Below are positions 7,621-17,699 of a stretch of 64,000 bases of DNA, piece by piece. The notes below the pieces were generated by a model. The model was not told the DNA's origin. It did no database searches and saw nothing but the letters and a program-made list of their open reading frames with translations. Position 1 is the first letter of the stretch, and each line of letters starts with the position of its first letter. The DNA lies in the NCBI RefSeq assembly GCF_000827595.2, contig NZ_LN776186.1, forward strand, positions 102,236-166,235. The letters are read 5' to 3'. A program made the position numbers and the translations under genes. This DNA comes from Necropsobacter massiliensis (GTDB taxonomy: Bacteria; Pseudomonadota; Gammaproteobacteria; Enterobacterales; Pasteurellaceae).

Positions 7621-10538
7621 ATGCCTTGTGATCAAGCAAAGCTATTTAAAATTTCAATAATAACAATTGCAATTTGGGGTTACAGCGCCGCAGCCTTTAG
7701 TCAAACAGCGGAAAAAGATGGCGCCGCACTGGAAACGATTTATGTGAATGATAATGGGCAACAGCATAGTATTCGTGAACAGAATATCGGTGAAATTAAC
7801 AAAACGGCAAAAACGCTGGCAAAACAACAGGTGCAGGATAGCCGTGATTTAGTGCGTTATGAAACGGGAGTCAGTGTTGTAGAAAGCGGGCGTTTCGGCA
7901 GCAGCGGTTATGCTATTCGCGGCGTAGATGAAAACCGAGTGGCGATTACCGTTGACGGTCTGCATCAGGCGGAAACCTTGTCTTCGCAGGGGTTTAAAGA
8001 ACTGTTTGAAGGCTACGGCAATTTTAACAATACGCGTAATTCGGTGGAAATTGAAACCTTAAAGCAGGTTGCTATTAGCAAAGGCGCAAATTCCGTTAAA
8101 GCAGGAAGCGGTGCGTTGGGCGGCGCAGTGATGTTTGAAACCAAAGACGCAAGAGATTTTCTGCTCGATAAAGATTATTACGTCGGCTACAAAACCGGTT
8201 ATACCACCAGAGATAATCAACGCCTGAACGCTTTAACGCTAGCGGGGCGCTATAAATGGTTTGACGCGTTGGTGATTAAAGCGAAACGCAAAGGGCATGA
8301 GCTGGAAAATTACGATTATAAATATGCCGAAGAAATTAAAGGAAAATTAAGGGAAAAAACCGATCCTTATACGATTGAAAAAGACAGTACATTATTAAAA
8401 TTTTCCGTTTCTCCGAATGAAAATCATCGTTTTACCGTGGGCGCGGATTTGATTTGTATGAGAACCGTAGTCGCGGGCATGATTTTTCCTATAATCTGAA
8501 TAAGGCGAAAACCATTGATTTTGATACCGAAGACTTGCGTCGAACCAATGATAAAAGTAAGCGCAAACATTATTTCGTCAGCTATGAAAATTATGCCGCT
8601 AATTTTTTCTGGGACACGTTAAAAATCAGTTATTCCGATCAATTTATTAAAAACCGTGCCAGAACCGATGAATATTGCGACGGTTCGCATTGTGAAGAAA
8701 ACCGCAATCCGGTGGGATTACAGCTGAAAAACGGCAAAATCGTTGATGCCAACGGTGATCCGGTGCGCACCAAGATCATTGACGGTAAAGAAGAAATTGT
8801 TGATAGAAACGGCAATCCGTTTCCTTATTATGGCTTGGGAGACAAGACAAAAAGCAGTTTCAAACGCCAGAGTTTAAATAGTTTTTGGTTTGATTGTTCG
8901 CTATTCGATTGTAACTCGCCGCTTATTGCCGATCGGAGAATCGGCTGGACCGACAATTATGAAAAAGTCCCGCTGAATTTAGATAAAAAATATACTGATC
9001 CAAATACTGGAAAAACTTTCGCTTCTTCTTCAGAAGCCAGCTGGAAAGATACGATTATCGTGCCGAACAGCAAAGGTTATCTCGGTCGTTTATGGCAGGA
9101 GCGTGATTTAGATACTAAATCTCGCCAAATCAATCTTGATTTAACCAAAAATTTTATCCTTTTCGGTTCCGAACATCATGTGCAATATGGCGGTGTTTAT
9201 AACCGTACAAAAAAACAAATGGTTAATCAAGCAGGACATGATGCTACGGAAGCCAGATGGTGGACGGAACAGTCTCTCGGTCTGGACTGGAACGGCAAGC
9301 TAAGAGAGTGTGGTTATAGTACAAATAGTTATCTTTGTCCGAAAACCGATCCGAAATTTTCGTTCCTGTTGCCGGTTAAGTCGAAAAACGGTGCGTTATA
9401 TTTTATCGATAAAATTAAGCTGAACGATTATATCGGTTTTGATGTCGGTTATCGTTATGATCATATTAAATATCAGCCGAATTATATTCCGGGTGTTACG
9501 CCGAAATTACCGGATGATATGGTTAAAGATCTGTACATTCCTCTGCCGCCAGGCGAGAAAAACTGGATGGGAAGCTATGATCCGCCGAGTGAAGAAATTC
9601 AACGCCAGAATGCCATTGATAATATCAATTACATTGCACAGCGGAAAAAATTTAAAGCGCATTCTTATGATTTAACCACGACCTTGGATCCGCTTGATTT
9701 CTTGCGCCTACAGGCGAGATATTCAAAAGGGTTTAGAGCGCCGACACAAGATGAAATTTATTTCACCTTTAAGCACCCGGACTTTACGATTTTGCCGAAT
9801 TTGCATTTGGAGCCTGAAATTGCGCGTACCCGCGAAATTGCGCTGACGCTGCATAAAGATGAACTGGGCTTTATTTCCGCCAGTTTCTTTAGAACCAAAT
9901 ATCAGAATTTTATCGATTTGGTTTATTTGGGGCAGAAAAATTACAAAATCACCAATGGTGGCAGCACCATACCGTTTTCACTGTACCAAAATAAAAACCG
10001 CCAAAATGCGGTGGTGAACGGTTTTGAAGTGCAATCCGAACTGCAATTGGGGAAATTTTTGACCGCACTTGAAGGGTTGCATGTGAGTTATAAATACACT
10101 TATCAGAAAGGTCGAATGGAAGGCAAAATTCCGATGAATGCGATTCAACCGCGTACCAGCGTGTACGGTTTAGGCTATCAGCATCCGGATGATCTTTTTG
10201 GTGTGGATATCTTTGTTACCCATGTGGGGCGCAAAAACAAAGAAGATACCTATAACATGTATCACAAAGAGGACGGCTCAAAAGACAGTTATCTGAAATG
10301 GCGTAGCGACGCTTACACCATGATCGATTTGATTGGTTACTATAAACCGATTAAAAACCTGACATTACAGGCTGGCGTTTATAATTTAACCGATCGTAAA
10401 TATATTACTTGGGAATCGGCGCGTTCAATTAAGCCGTTCGGTACCAGCAACTTGATTGATCAAACCACCGGCAGAGGAATTAACCGTTTTTACTCGCCGG
10501 GTAGGAATTTCAGGTTAAGTGCTGAAATCGAATTTTAA
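7621..10538 (+). pseudogene. TonB-dependent haemoglobin/transferrin-type receptor, frameshifted
   Basis: This is an outer-membrane receptor of the haemoglobin/transferrin/lactoferrin TonB family (HgbA/Hgp-like), which takes haem or iron from host proteins. ATG 7621 follows AAGGA. A signal peptide occupies residues 1 to about 28, and the plug domain follows ([20 protein letters not shown], then [15 protein letters not shown]). After about 276 residues the frame breaks at 8446-8455 and resumes as [13 protein letters not shown]. The long barrel part ends in a terminal Phe, as in outer-membrane proteins. Removing one copy of a duplicated GATTT restores a 970-residue protein. As read, only a 292-residue fragment is made. 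There are no tetranucleotide repeats of the hgp type. Confidence 0.85.
8446..8455 (+). repeat. 5-bp tandem duplication (GATTT x2) causing the receptor frameshift
   Basis: GATTT at 8446-8450 is repeated at 8451-8455. Deleting one unit gives in-frame [13 protein letters not shown], joining the two halves of the receptor exactly. Confidence 0.85.
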
Positions 10539-10559
10539 TCCGTTGATATTTTTTAACCG

Positions 10560-10590
10560 ACTTGAGTGATGTTTCATCACTCAAGTTTTC
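10560..10590 (+). terminator. Terminator after the receptor gene
   Basis: ACTTGAGTGATG (10560-10571) and CATCACTCAAGT (10575-10586) form a perfect 12-bp stem with a 3-nt loop, followed by TTTTC. It separates the receptor from the ABC transporter genes. Confidence 0.85.
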
Positions 10591-10624
10591 TTATTTTCAA
10601 TCGTAGCAGTAAGGAAATCATTTT

Positions 10625-12373
10625 ATGATGATCGATAAGCGATTAATTAACACTGTCCCCGACAGCAAAAAATGGATTGCCATAACGGTGCTGTGGAACT
10701 GGTTGGCATTGCTCGGTGGCATCGTTAGTGCGGTGGCGTTTGCCCTGTGTTTACAAAATGCCTGGACGCATAGTTTAAGCCTAAAAAGTGCGGTGATTTT
10801 TGCGACAGTTTTAATTGCGGCGCTGATCTTGCGTGCATTTGCCGGGAAAATGGCAGTAAAATCTTCTTATTACGCCAGTACTCATGTTAAACATCGGCTA
10901 CGCACCCTGATTTATCGCAAGCTGTCGGCGATGCCGTTAAATCAGGTTAACCAGCAATCCACCTCTTCTGTTATTCAAATCGCTTCCGAAGGTGTAGAAC
11001 AGATTGAAATTTATTTCGGGCGTTATCTGCCGCAGCTGTTTTACAGCTTGCTTGCGCCCCTTACCCTGTTCGTCTTTTTGGTGTTTTTCAACCCGCCGAC
11101 GGCATTGATCTTATTGCTATGTGTGCCGTTGATTCCGCTGTCGATTATTGCGGTGAATAAAATTGCCAAGCGCCTGTTAAGTAAATATTGGTCGGTCTAT
11201 GTGGGGCTGGGCAGCAGTTTTCTGGATAATTTACAGGGATTGGTGACGCTGAAAATTTACCAGGATGACGATTATAAAGCCCAGCAAATGGATATTGAAG
11301 CGGAACATTTTCGCACCATTACCATGAAAGTGCTGACCATGCAGCTTAATTCCGTTTCCATTATGGATTTACTGGCTTATGGTGGTGCTGCGATAGGGAT
11401 TTTAACCGCGCTGCTGCAATATCAGGACGGCAGTATAACGGTGTTTGGCGTGATTTTATTTATTTTACTTTCCGCCGAGTTTTTTATTCCGTTGCGCTTG
11501 CTGGGATCCTTTTTTCATGTGGCGATGAACGGAAAGGCGGCATCGGAGAAAATTTTCGCCTTACTGGATACGCCGTTGGCGGAAAATCCAAGTGCGGTGG
11601 ATTTTCAGGCAGAAAATGAGGTATGGGTGGATATTCATGATCTGCATTTTGCCTATTCGCCGCAGAAAGCTGCGATTAACGGGCTGACGCTAACCATTGA
11701 ACCGAAACAGCTGACTGTGTTTGTAGGCAAAAGCGGCTGCGGCAAATCGACGTTGGTGTCCTTATTAATGGGGTTTTATCAGCCGCAACAGGGACAAATT
11801 CAGTTTAACGGTCAATTATCTTCACAGCTGAAGCGCGAATCGTTTTACCGCCATGTGTCGTTGGTCAGTCATAACAGCTATGTGTTTAAAGGATCACTGC
11901 GGGAAAATATGCTGATGGCAAAACCTGCAGCGACCGATGACCAGATTTATCAAGCGCTGGAACAGGTGAATTTAGCCGATTTTGTGCGTGAAAACGGCGG
12001 TTTGGATATGCCGTTGCTCAGCCGCGGCAATAATCTGTCCGGTGGGCAGATTCAGCGTTTGGCGTTGGCACGTGCATTGCTGCATGATGCATCGCTGTAT
12101 ATTTTCGACGAAGCCACTAGCAATATTGATGTGGAAAGCGAAGAAATTATTTTGCATTTTATTCAGCGCTTAAAACAACACAAAACCATTGTCATGATTT
12201 CGCATCGTTTAGCCAATGCGGTGGCGGCGGATAAAATCTATGTATTACAGCAAGGCAGTTTGGCGGAGCAAGGCACGCATCCGCAACTGCTGGCGCAAAA
12301 CGGACTGTATACGGAAATGTTTAATCGACAAAAACAGCTGGAAAATCTCAGAACGGAGGCAAATCATGCGTAA
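10625..12373 (+). CDS. ABC exporter half-transporter, CydD-like (first of a pair)
   Basis: The 582-residue fusion of a six-helix membrane domain (roughly residues 15-320) and an ATPase domain has Walker A GKSGCGKST, signature LSGGQ, Walker B YIFDEATSNID and H-loop ISHR. It overlaps the next gene by 8 nt, so the two products most likely form a heterodimer, as CydDC does. CydDC-type pairs export thiols or affect haem and cytochrome assembly. The position after an iron/haem receptor suggests a haem-related role, but that is inference from context. ATG 10628 is an equally possible start. Confidence 0.82.
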   Translation: MMIDKRLINTVPDSKKWIAITVLWNWLALLGGIVSAVAFALCLQNAWTHSLSLKSAVIFATVLIAALILRAFAGKMAVKSSYYASTHVKHRLRTLIYRKLSAMPLNQVNQQSTSSVIQIASEGVEQIEIYFGRYLPQLFYSLLAPLTLFVFLVFFNPPTALILLLCVPLIPLSIIAVNKIAKRLLSKYWSVYVGLGSSFLDNLQGLVTLKIYQDDDYKAQQMDIEAEHFRTITMKVLTMQLNSVSIMDLLAYGGAAIGILTALLQYQDGSITVFGVILFILLSAEFFIPLRLLGSFFHVAMNGKAASEKIFALLDTPLAENPSAVDFQAENEVWVDIHDLHFAYSPQKAAINGLTLTIEPKQLTVFVGKSGCGKSTLVSLLMGFYQPQQGQIQFNGQLSSQLKRESFYRHVSLVSHNSYVFKGSLRENMLMAKPAATDDQIYQALEQVNLADFVRENGGLDMPLLSRGNNLSGGQIQRLALARALLHDASLYIFDEATSNIDVESEEIILHFIQRLKQHKTIVMISHRLANAVAADKIYVLQQGSLAEQGTHPQLLAQNGLYTEMFNRQKQLENLRTEANHA

Positions 12374-14024
12374 AAACGGCTTTGTTGTGATGTGGCATTT
12401 GCTGAAATTGGTAACGCCGCTGGCGCATATTATGAGCTTTACCGTGATTATGGGTACGCTCGGTTTTCTGGCGGCGATTTTCATTATGGTGCTGGGCGCT
12501 ATGGGGCTGGTTCATTTGTTGGGGTTCGACACGCATTTCAATATTAGCCAAATTTTGACCGCACTTTTAGTGCTGGCGGCATTACGCGGCGTGCTGCGTT
12601 ATCTGGAACAGATGTCCGGTCATTATATTGCTTTCAAACTGCTGGCGCTGTTGCGTGATAAAGTATTCGGCGCGCTGCGCAAACTGGCGTTCGTTAAATT
12701 GCAAGGTAAGCAAGCAGGGCAACTACTGTCGTTGGTAACCAATGATATTGAATTATTGGAAGTGTTTTATGCACATACGATTGCGCCGATTGTGATCGCA
12801 TTTTTAACCTCGTTGATTTTACTGGTGGTTTTCTGCCATATTTCTGCCTGGCTTGCGTTGATCGCGCTGTTGGCGTATCTGACCGTCGGTTTTTTCCTGC
12901 CGCTGCTGACCACTAAACTGGCGCGCGACGATGGTCGCAAATACCGCGAGCTGGTGGGGGATATGAATGATTATTTTCTCGACAGTATCCGCGGTATGAA
13001 AGAGATTCAGCTCTTTGGCGATGAAAGTCGTCGTTTGAGCGAAATCCAGCGTCGCAGTCAGGCGATTGATCAGGCGTTTTTACGCATTAAACAGCAGGAA
13101 GCCAAAGTGCGGACTTATACGGAAATTGCAGTATCCGCTTTTAATATTTTGATGTTATTCGCTGCGTTGCTGCTGTTTTATCAGGCACAGATTGAATTCG
13201 GCGGGCTGCTTATTGCGGTGATCTTGCTAATGTCCAGTTACGGACCAGTGATTGCGCTGAGCAATTTATCCAATAATTTGCTGCAAACGCTGGCAAGCGG
13301 TGAGCGGGTGCTGGGTTTATTGGCGGAACAACCGACCTTGCGGGATGTCACCGACGGCAAAAATCTAACCGGCATCCAACAACTGAGCGCGCGCAATATC
13401 GGTTTTGCCTATGGCGAGGATGCGATTTTGTCCGGCGTATCGCTGCAATTAAACAAAGGACAGATTTTGGGGATTCATGGTCGCAGCGGCAGCGGAAAAA
13501 GTACTTTGTTGAAGCTGCTGATGCGGTTTTATGACCCGCAGCAGGGCGAAATTCAAATAAACGGTGAAAATCTGACCGCACTTAACACCTGTAATCTGCG
13601 CGATAATATGGCGTATATTACTCAGCAGACTTATATTTTTAACGAAACCGTTTATGAAAATATTTTGATGGCGAACCGCACTTGCAGCCGTGAACAAGTG
13701 ATTGAGGCGGCGAAAAAAGCCGCCGTTCACGAATTTATTATGAGCTTGCCGGACGGTTACGACACCAAAGTAACGGAGCTTGGCAACAGCCTGTCCGACG
13801 GCGAAAAACAGCGAATCGGTATTGCGCGCGCTTTTTTGCATAACGCGCCGATTATTCTGCTTGACGAACCGACCAGTAATTTGGACAGCCTAAATGAAGC
13901 CATTATTCTGCAATCGTTGCTGAAAGCGAAAGCGGATAAACTGATTGTGCTGGTTAGCCACCGCGCTTCCACCATGGCGATTTGTGATCAGGTAATTTAT
14001 ATCGAAAACGGCAGAATGTCGTAA
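12366..14024 (+). CDS. ABC exporter half-transporter, CydC-like (second of a pair)
   Basis: The start chosen is ATG 12366, within the end of the preceding gene; an upstream open extension has no family similarity. The 552-residue protein has an N-terminal membrane domain and a C-terminal ATPase with Walker A GRSGSGKST, Walker B ILLDEPTSNLD and H-loop VSHR. Its signature reads LSDGEKQR instead of LSGGQ, so one composite ATP site may be altered, as is common in heterodimeric exporters. Partner: the preceding gene product. Confidence 0.82.
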   Translation: MRKNGFVVMWHLLKLVTPLAHIMSFTVIMGTLGFLAAIFIMVLGAMGLVHLLGFDTHFNISQILTALLVLAALRGVLRYLEQMSGHYIAFKLLALLRDKVFGALRKLAFVKLQGKQAGQLLSLVTNDIELLEVFYAHTIAPIVIAFLTSLILLVVFCHISAWLALIALLAYLTVGFFLPLLTTKLARDDGRKYRELVGDMNDYFLDSIRGMKEIQLFGDESRRLSEIQRRSQAIDQAFLRIKQQEAKVRTYTEIAVSAFNILMLFAALLLFYQAQIEFGGLLIAVILLMSSYGPVIALSNLSNNLLQTLASGERVLGLLAEQPTLRDVTDGKNLTGIQQLSARNIGFAYGEDAILSGVSLQLNKGQILGIHGRSGSGKSTLLKLLMRFYDPQQGEIQINGENLTALNTCNLRDNMAYITQQTYIFNETVYENILMANRTCSREQVIEAAKKAAVHEFIMSLPDGYDTKVTELGNSLSDGEKQRIGIARAFLHNAPIILLDEPTSNLDSLNEAIILQSLLKAKADKLIVLVSHRASTMAICDQVIYIENGRMS

Positions 14025-14034
14025 TTTCTCACTT

Positions 14035-14072
14035 AAAACGGCAGACGGGTTCTGCAATTCTGCCGTTTTATA
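14035..14072 (+). terminator. Terminator after the ABC pair
   Basis: AAAACGGCAGA (14035-14045) pairs with TCTGCCGTTTT (14059-14069), an 11-bp stem ending in a T-run. Confidence 0.85.
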
Positions 14073-14218
14073 TTTCCGCTGCAATCCTCTTTTTTGATTT
14101 AGTTTAATCTTTTGTTTAAGCAATCCTTTGCGTTTTTCGTCTGCACGCACATTTTCCTGAATAACGGTTAAAATAAGCTTCCGTATAATATAAATCCATT
14201 TATTGTTAAGGAGAAAAA

Positions 14219-14428
14219 ATGCTAATTGAGAGTCTTGGTTATCTTGCTATGTGTTTAGTGGCAGGTTCGTTTTTTTTAAAAGATGTGGTGAAACTCAGAT
14301 TTGTTAATTCTATCGGTGCCGTCTGTTTTGTGATTTACGGATTACTCATCGGTTCTTTTCCTGTGGTGGGATTAAATATTTTTGTGGTTTGCGTGAACGC
14401 CTATTATATCCGGCAAGAGCGCCGATAG
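14219..14428 (+). CDS. Small inner-membrane protein, YgjV-like
   Basis: The 69-residue protein is almost wholly hydrophobic with two to three predicted membrane helices (about residues 5-20, 28-45 and 47-64) and a basic C-terminus (YYIRQERR). ATG follows a strong AAGGAG. It resembles the short YgjV/CBU_0592-type membrane proteins, whose function is not known. It stands alone between two terminated or separate units, with a TATAAT at 14184-14189 upstream. Confidence 0.65.
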   Translation: MLIESLGYLAMCLVAGSFFLKDVVKLRFVNSIGAVCFVIYGLLIGSFPVVGLNIFVVCVNAYYIRQERR

Positions 14429-14514
14429 CGGGATAATTGGTGCGTAATTTTACCCGTTTTGGTTTGGCTATCTTAAGCCGACGGATTATAATCGGGCTTA
14501 TTTGGAGATAACAG

Positions 14515-15159
14515 ATGAACAAAGACCTTCGATTTTATTTAATTCGGCACGGGCGCACGGTGTGGAACGAGCAAGGATTATTGCAAGGGCATGGTGATTC
14601 GCCGTTAACCGAACAAGGCGTGCAGGGCGCGCGCCTTGCCGGACAAGCACTGCGCAATGTACCTCTGGTTGCCGCCTATTCCAGTATTTTGCAGCGCACA
14701 ATCGATACCGCGCGCTATATTCTGGCTGATCGTCGGGTGCCGTTGTTTCAGCATCAAGGCTTAAACGAACAGTTCTTCGGCAGCTGGGAAGGTATTGTGA
14801 TTGATACCATTCGCGATACCGAGGCGTTTTGGCAGATACAGCACGATCCCGCCGCCTATACCGCAGAAATCAATCAGGGCGAAACCTATGCGCAGCTTGC
14901 TGAACGGGCGATGGGTGCGGTGCGGGATATTATTCAGGTGCATGATAAAGGCGATATTCTGCTGGTGTCTCATGGGCATACTTTGCGCTTGCTGTTGGCG
15001 CTGTTTGCCGGTTCCACTTGGCAAAATCACCGCGCCAACCAGCAAATTCCAAGTCTGGCAAACACCGCGATTAATGTAGTGCGCTATATTCAGGACGAAC
15101 ATGAGCAGAATGGGCGTTTTATTATTGAAAAAATCAATGATATAACCCATTTGGCATAA
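14515..15159 (+). CDS. Histidine phosphatase family protein (phosphoglycerate mutase-like)
   Basis: The 214-residue cytoplasmic enzyme has the catalytic RHG motif near residue 12 (IRHGRTVWNEQG), the Arg of SILQRTIDTA, the acid residue region in LNEQFFGSWEG and the second histidine in VSHGHTLRLL. Cofactor-dependent mutases and broad phosphatases share this fold. The GpmB/CobC branch is the likely neighbourhood, but the substrate cannot be told. ATG follows GGAG. Confidence 0.82.
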   Translation: MNKDLRFYLIRHGRTVWNEQGLLQGHGDSPLTEQGVQGARLAGQALRNVPLVAAYSSILQRTIDTARYILADRRVPLFQHQGLNEQFFGSWEGIVIDTIRDTEAFWQIQHDPAAYTAEINQGETYAQLAERAMGAVRDIIQVHDKGDILLVSHGHTLRLLLALFAGSTWQNHRANQQIPSLANTAINVVRYIQDEHEQNGRFIIEKINDITHLA

Positions 15160-15488
15160 ATAAAGTGCGGTCATTTTTGGCAATATTTTTTTATCTTAAT
15201 TAATATTGAACAAAGCCAACAGCATGTTTTTTGCCTGTTTATTACGGTAATTTACCGCCTTCATTTACCATTGTGTGCAAAATAGTGAAGTGATCGTAAA
15301 CTGAACTGTTCATCGTCGCTTCTTGCGTAAATTTATTGCCTTAATTGTAATAAATTATTAGTTTTTCTCTAATAGTTAATTAATTATTCGTCATCTTATC
15401 AAATGAATTTAGGTCATTATAATAACAGGCATTCTACGGGCGGTGTGGTTACCGCAAATCTTTTGTCATTTAATACGAGAAACAAATC
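15160..15488. other. AT-rich intergenic region, 329 bp
   Basis: It holds an uptake core at 15173-15181 just after the phosphatase stop. The rest is AT-rich sequence that presumably contains the promoter of the oxidoreductase gene. I see no ORF, RNA gene or clear operator. Confidence 0.6.
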
Positions 15489-16040
15489 ATGAAAAACCTA
15501 TTAATCATTTCAGGTCATCCGAATTTATCCCAATCTGTCGCAAATACTGTAATTTTAGGCGAATTAGCTCAGGCATTACCGCAAGCGCAAATTCGCAAGT
15601 TAGACGCGCTGTATCCGAATTATCGAATTGATGTCGCAGCAGAACAGCAAGCATTATTAGCGGCGGAGGTAATCGTATGGCAATTCCCGTTTTACTGGTA
15701 TTCCATGCCGGCGCTGATGAAAAAATGGTTGGATGATGTCTTCGTGCACGGTTTCGCCCACGGCTCCGGCGCGAAACTTGCCGGTAAAAAATTACTGATT
15801 TCTTTTACCACTGGTGCACCGCACGAGGTTTATCAAAAAGACGGTGCGTTCAAACATACGGTGGCGGATTTTCTTGCCGCATTTGAAATGACGGCAGCAT
15901 TGTGCGGTCTTGAATTTATCAAACCCATGTATTTAAACGGCGTTAGCTATGTGGGGCGAAATGAGCAAGCTATCGCTCGCCAGCAAACGGAAGCGAAAAC
16001 TTATGCACAGGCGCTGATTGAAACCATTAAAAATTTATAA
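15489..16040 (+). CDS. NAD(P)H-dependent flavin oxidoreductase (flavodoxin-like fold)
   Basis: The 183-residue protein begins with the flavin-binding loop LLIISGHPNLSQSVAN. It contains WQFPFYWYSMPALMKKWLDD, the signature of KefF/MdaB/YwrO-type quinone or nitro reductases. Such enzymes reduce quinones by two electrons using FMN or FAD. It is followed by an SDR remnant and a LysR regulator, which may control it. Substrate unknown. Confidence 0.82.
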   Translation: MKNLLIISGHPNLSQSVANTVILGELAQALPQAQIRKLDALYPNYRIDVAAEQQALLAAEVIVWQFPFYWYSMPALMKKWLDDVFVHGFAHGSGAKLAGKKLLISFTTGAPHEVYQKDGAFKHTVADFLAAFEMTAALCGLEFIKPMYLNGVSYVGRNEQAIARQQTEAKTYAQALIETIKNL

Positions 16041-16073
16041 TCAATATGTACTAATCAACAGGATAAAAATGCC

Positions 16074-16226
16074 ATGCAATATTTAACGAGCAAGGTTGTG
16101 ATCATTATCGACGCATCGTCCGGTATCGGCGAAGATACCGCCGATAAACTGGCACAGGCAAGGGCAAAATTGGTATTAAGCGCACGCTGCGAAGAGAAAT
16201 TGAAAGCAAGTATGGCAGAAAAATAA
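16074..16226 (+). pseudogene. Remnant of a short-chain dehydrogenase/reductase gene
   Basis: Fifty codons from ATG 16074 to TAA 16224-16226 correspond to the N-terminal beta-alpha-beta of an SDR enzyme: KVVIIIDASSGIGEDTA, then ARAKLVLSARCEEKLK. Full SDR proteins have about 245 residues. The usual TGASSGIG glycine motif has become IDASSGIG. Immediately downstream the LysR gene begins, so the rest has been deleted. Confidence 0.8.
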
Positions 16227-16263
16227 AAGATTATTTGTATAAAACGCAAAAAAGGATTGTTCA

Positions 16264-17175
16264 ATGGATTATTTCTCTGCCTTAACCGCTTTTCATACCG
16301 TTGCCGAAACGGGTAATTTTACTGCCGCAGCCAAACAACTTGGTGTGGCCGTGTCGTCGGTCACACGGCAAATTGACCAATTGGAACAATCCCTTGGTAC
16401 GGCGTTATTTCATCGTTCCACAAGACAGATTGCATTGACCAACGCCGGCGTACTGTATTTACAGCAAACCCGCACTATTTTAGACGATCTGGATAGTGCC
16501 AATTTGGCACTGAAATTAGAGCTTGATCAACCGCAAGGCAAGCTGCGTATTACCTTTGCGCATGCTTACGGCTCAAAAGTGCTTGCGCCGATATTGGCAG
16601 AGTTTGCCCGTCAATATCCTAAAATTCAACTAGAGGTGTACGGCTCGGACGAATATGTAGATTTGCAAGCGGAGCGTTTCGATTTAGCCGTGCGCTTAGG
16701 TAAGATAAATGATGATAATTTGATTGCTAAATTTATCGCACCGCAGCAACGGTTGCTTTGCGCCAGTCCGGATTATCTCGCTCGCAAAGGCACACCGCAA
16801 ACGCCCGATGCGCTGTCACATCACAATTGCTTGTTATACAGCTATCGCGGCTATGTGCAGAAATGGTTTTTCAGACAGCCGGAACGTCCGATACAGGCGG
16901 TGAACGTAAAAGGCAATTTGCTTGGCAACAGCACCGATATTCTGCGTGAATACGCGCTGGCGGGGATCGGTATTGCGCATTTACCCGATTGGCTGGTAGC
17001 GGAGGAATTGGCGGAAGGAAAACTGATTAATTTGCTGTCCGACTGGCAAATTCAGCCCTCCGCCACCACCGAAGAGGATGCCATCCATTTGCTTTATTCA
17101 GCAAACAGCCGTCAAATTGTAAAAATCGGCGTACTGGCACGGTTTTTAATGGAACGTTTGGCAAAGAAGGCATAA
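16264..17175 (+). CDS. LysR-family transcriptional regulator
   Basis: The 303-residue protein has an N-terminal winged helix-turn-helix (residues 1-60: AFHTVAETGNFTAAAKQLGVAVSSVTRQI) and a C-terminal periplasmic-binding-like effector domain. Substitution in the CrgA/DsdC-type branch is typical of regulators of small oxidoreductases. It is co-directional with the flavin oxidoreductase and SDR remnant, which are the natural candidates for its targets. ATG follows AAGGA. Confidence 0.88.
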   Translation: MDYFSALTAFHTVAETGNFTAAAKQLGVAVSSVTRQIDQLEQSLGTALFHRSTRQIALTNAGVLYLQQTRTILDDLDSANLALKLELDQPQGKLRITFAHAYGSKVLAPILAEFARQYPKIQLEVYGSDEYVDLQAERFDLAVRLGKINDDNLIAKFIAPQQRLLCASPDYLARKGTPQTPDALSHHNCLLYSYRGYVQKWFFRQPERPIQAVNVKGNLLGNSTDILREYALAGIGIAHLPDWLVAEELAEGKLINLLSDWQIQPSATTEEDAIHLLYSANSRQIVKIGVLARFLMERLAKKA

Positions 17176-17211
17176 AAAGTGCGGTCGGTTTTCACTGAGT
17201 TTTCGGTATGA

Positions 17212-17529
17212 TTAAGTATAAAATTAAGGATCGGATTTTATTAAAATCTCTATAAATTATAACCGCTCTTTCAACCGCGTTTTCATTCCACACATAAAGA
17301 GTCATATTATCGCGGCCGTTTTCTTTGGCGAAAGCCTGCAAAAATCGATACAATTTTCGCTTATTTTGGGTTCACGCACTGTCGTATCCACGCATAAATC
17401 ATCAATGAAAAGCGTTTTTTTCGGGTACTGCACTGCAATTTCAGGCGAAGATTGGATTTCGCAAAAAATATAGCCTTGCACGATATTTTGTTTGTCTTCT
17501 TTCTGCGTAAAAAACTGCTTGATAAACAA
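17212..17529 (-). pseudogene. Decayed GNAT acetyltransferase gene
   Basis: On the minus strand the frame from 17529 encodes GYIFCEI...KTLFIDDLCVDTTVREPK, the middle of a GNAT acetyltransferase. After a frameshift near 17330, another frame continues FAKENGRDNMTLYVWNENAVERAV, the part before the C-terminal FYE(K)xGF. The acetyl-CoA loop (RGxGIG) between them is destroyed, and the N-terminus and C-terminus are missing. Not functional. Confidence 0.7.
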
Positions 17530-17699
17530 AAAGATATTTAGCGGCAGATTGATATGTAAGATATCAATACTTTGGGTTGATTGTTTTTATCGATAATTCC
17601 ATTGCTGCCGAGCAATTTATACAGGCAATCGGAAGATTTAAATTGAACCAATGCCGATAATTCGCAGGATTATCGGCATTGTAGTTTATCAAGCGCGGA

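Noticed and set aside
7500..7621. Tetranucleotide CCAA-type repeats expected for Hgp receptors
   Set aside because: None are present at the 5' end of the receptor gene; the frame break is a pentamer duplication further inside.
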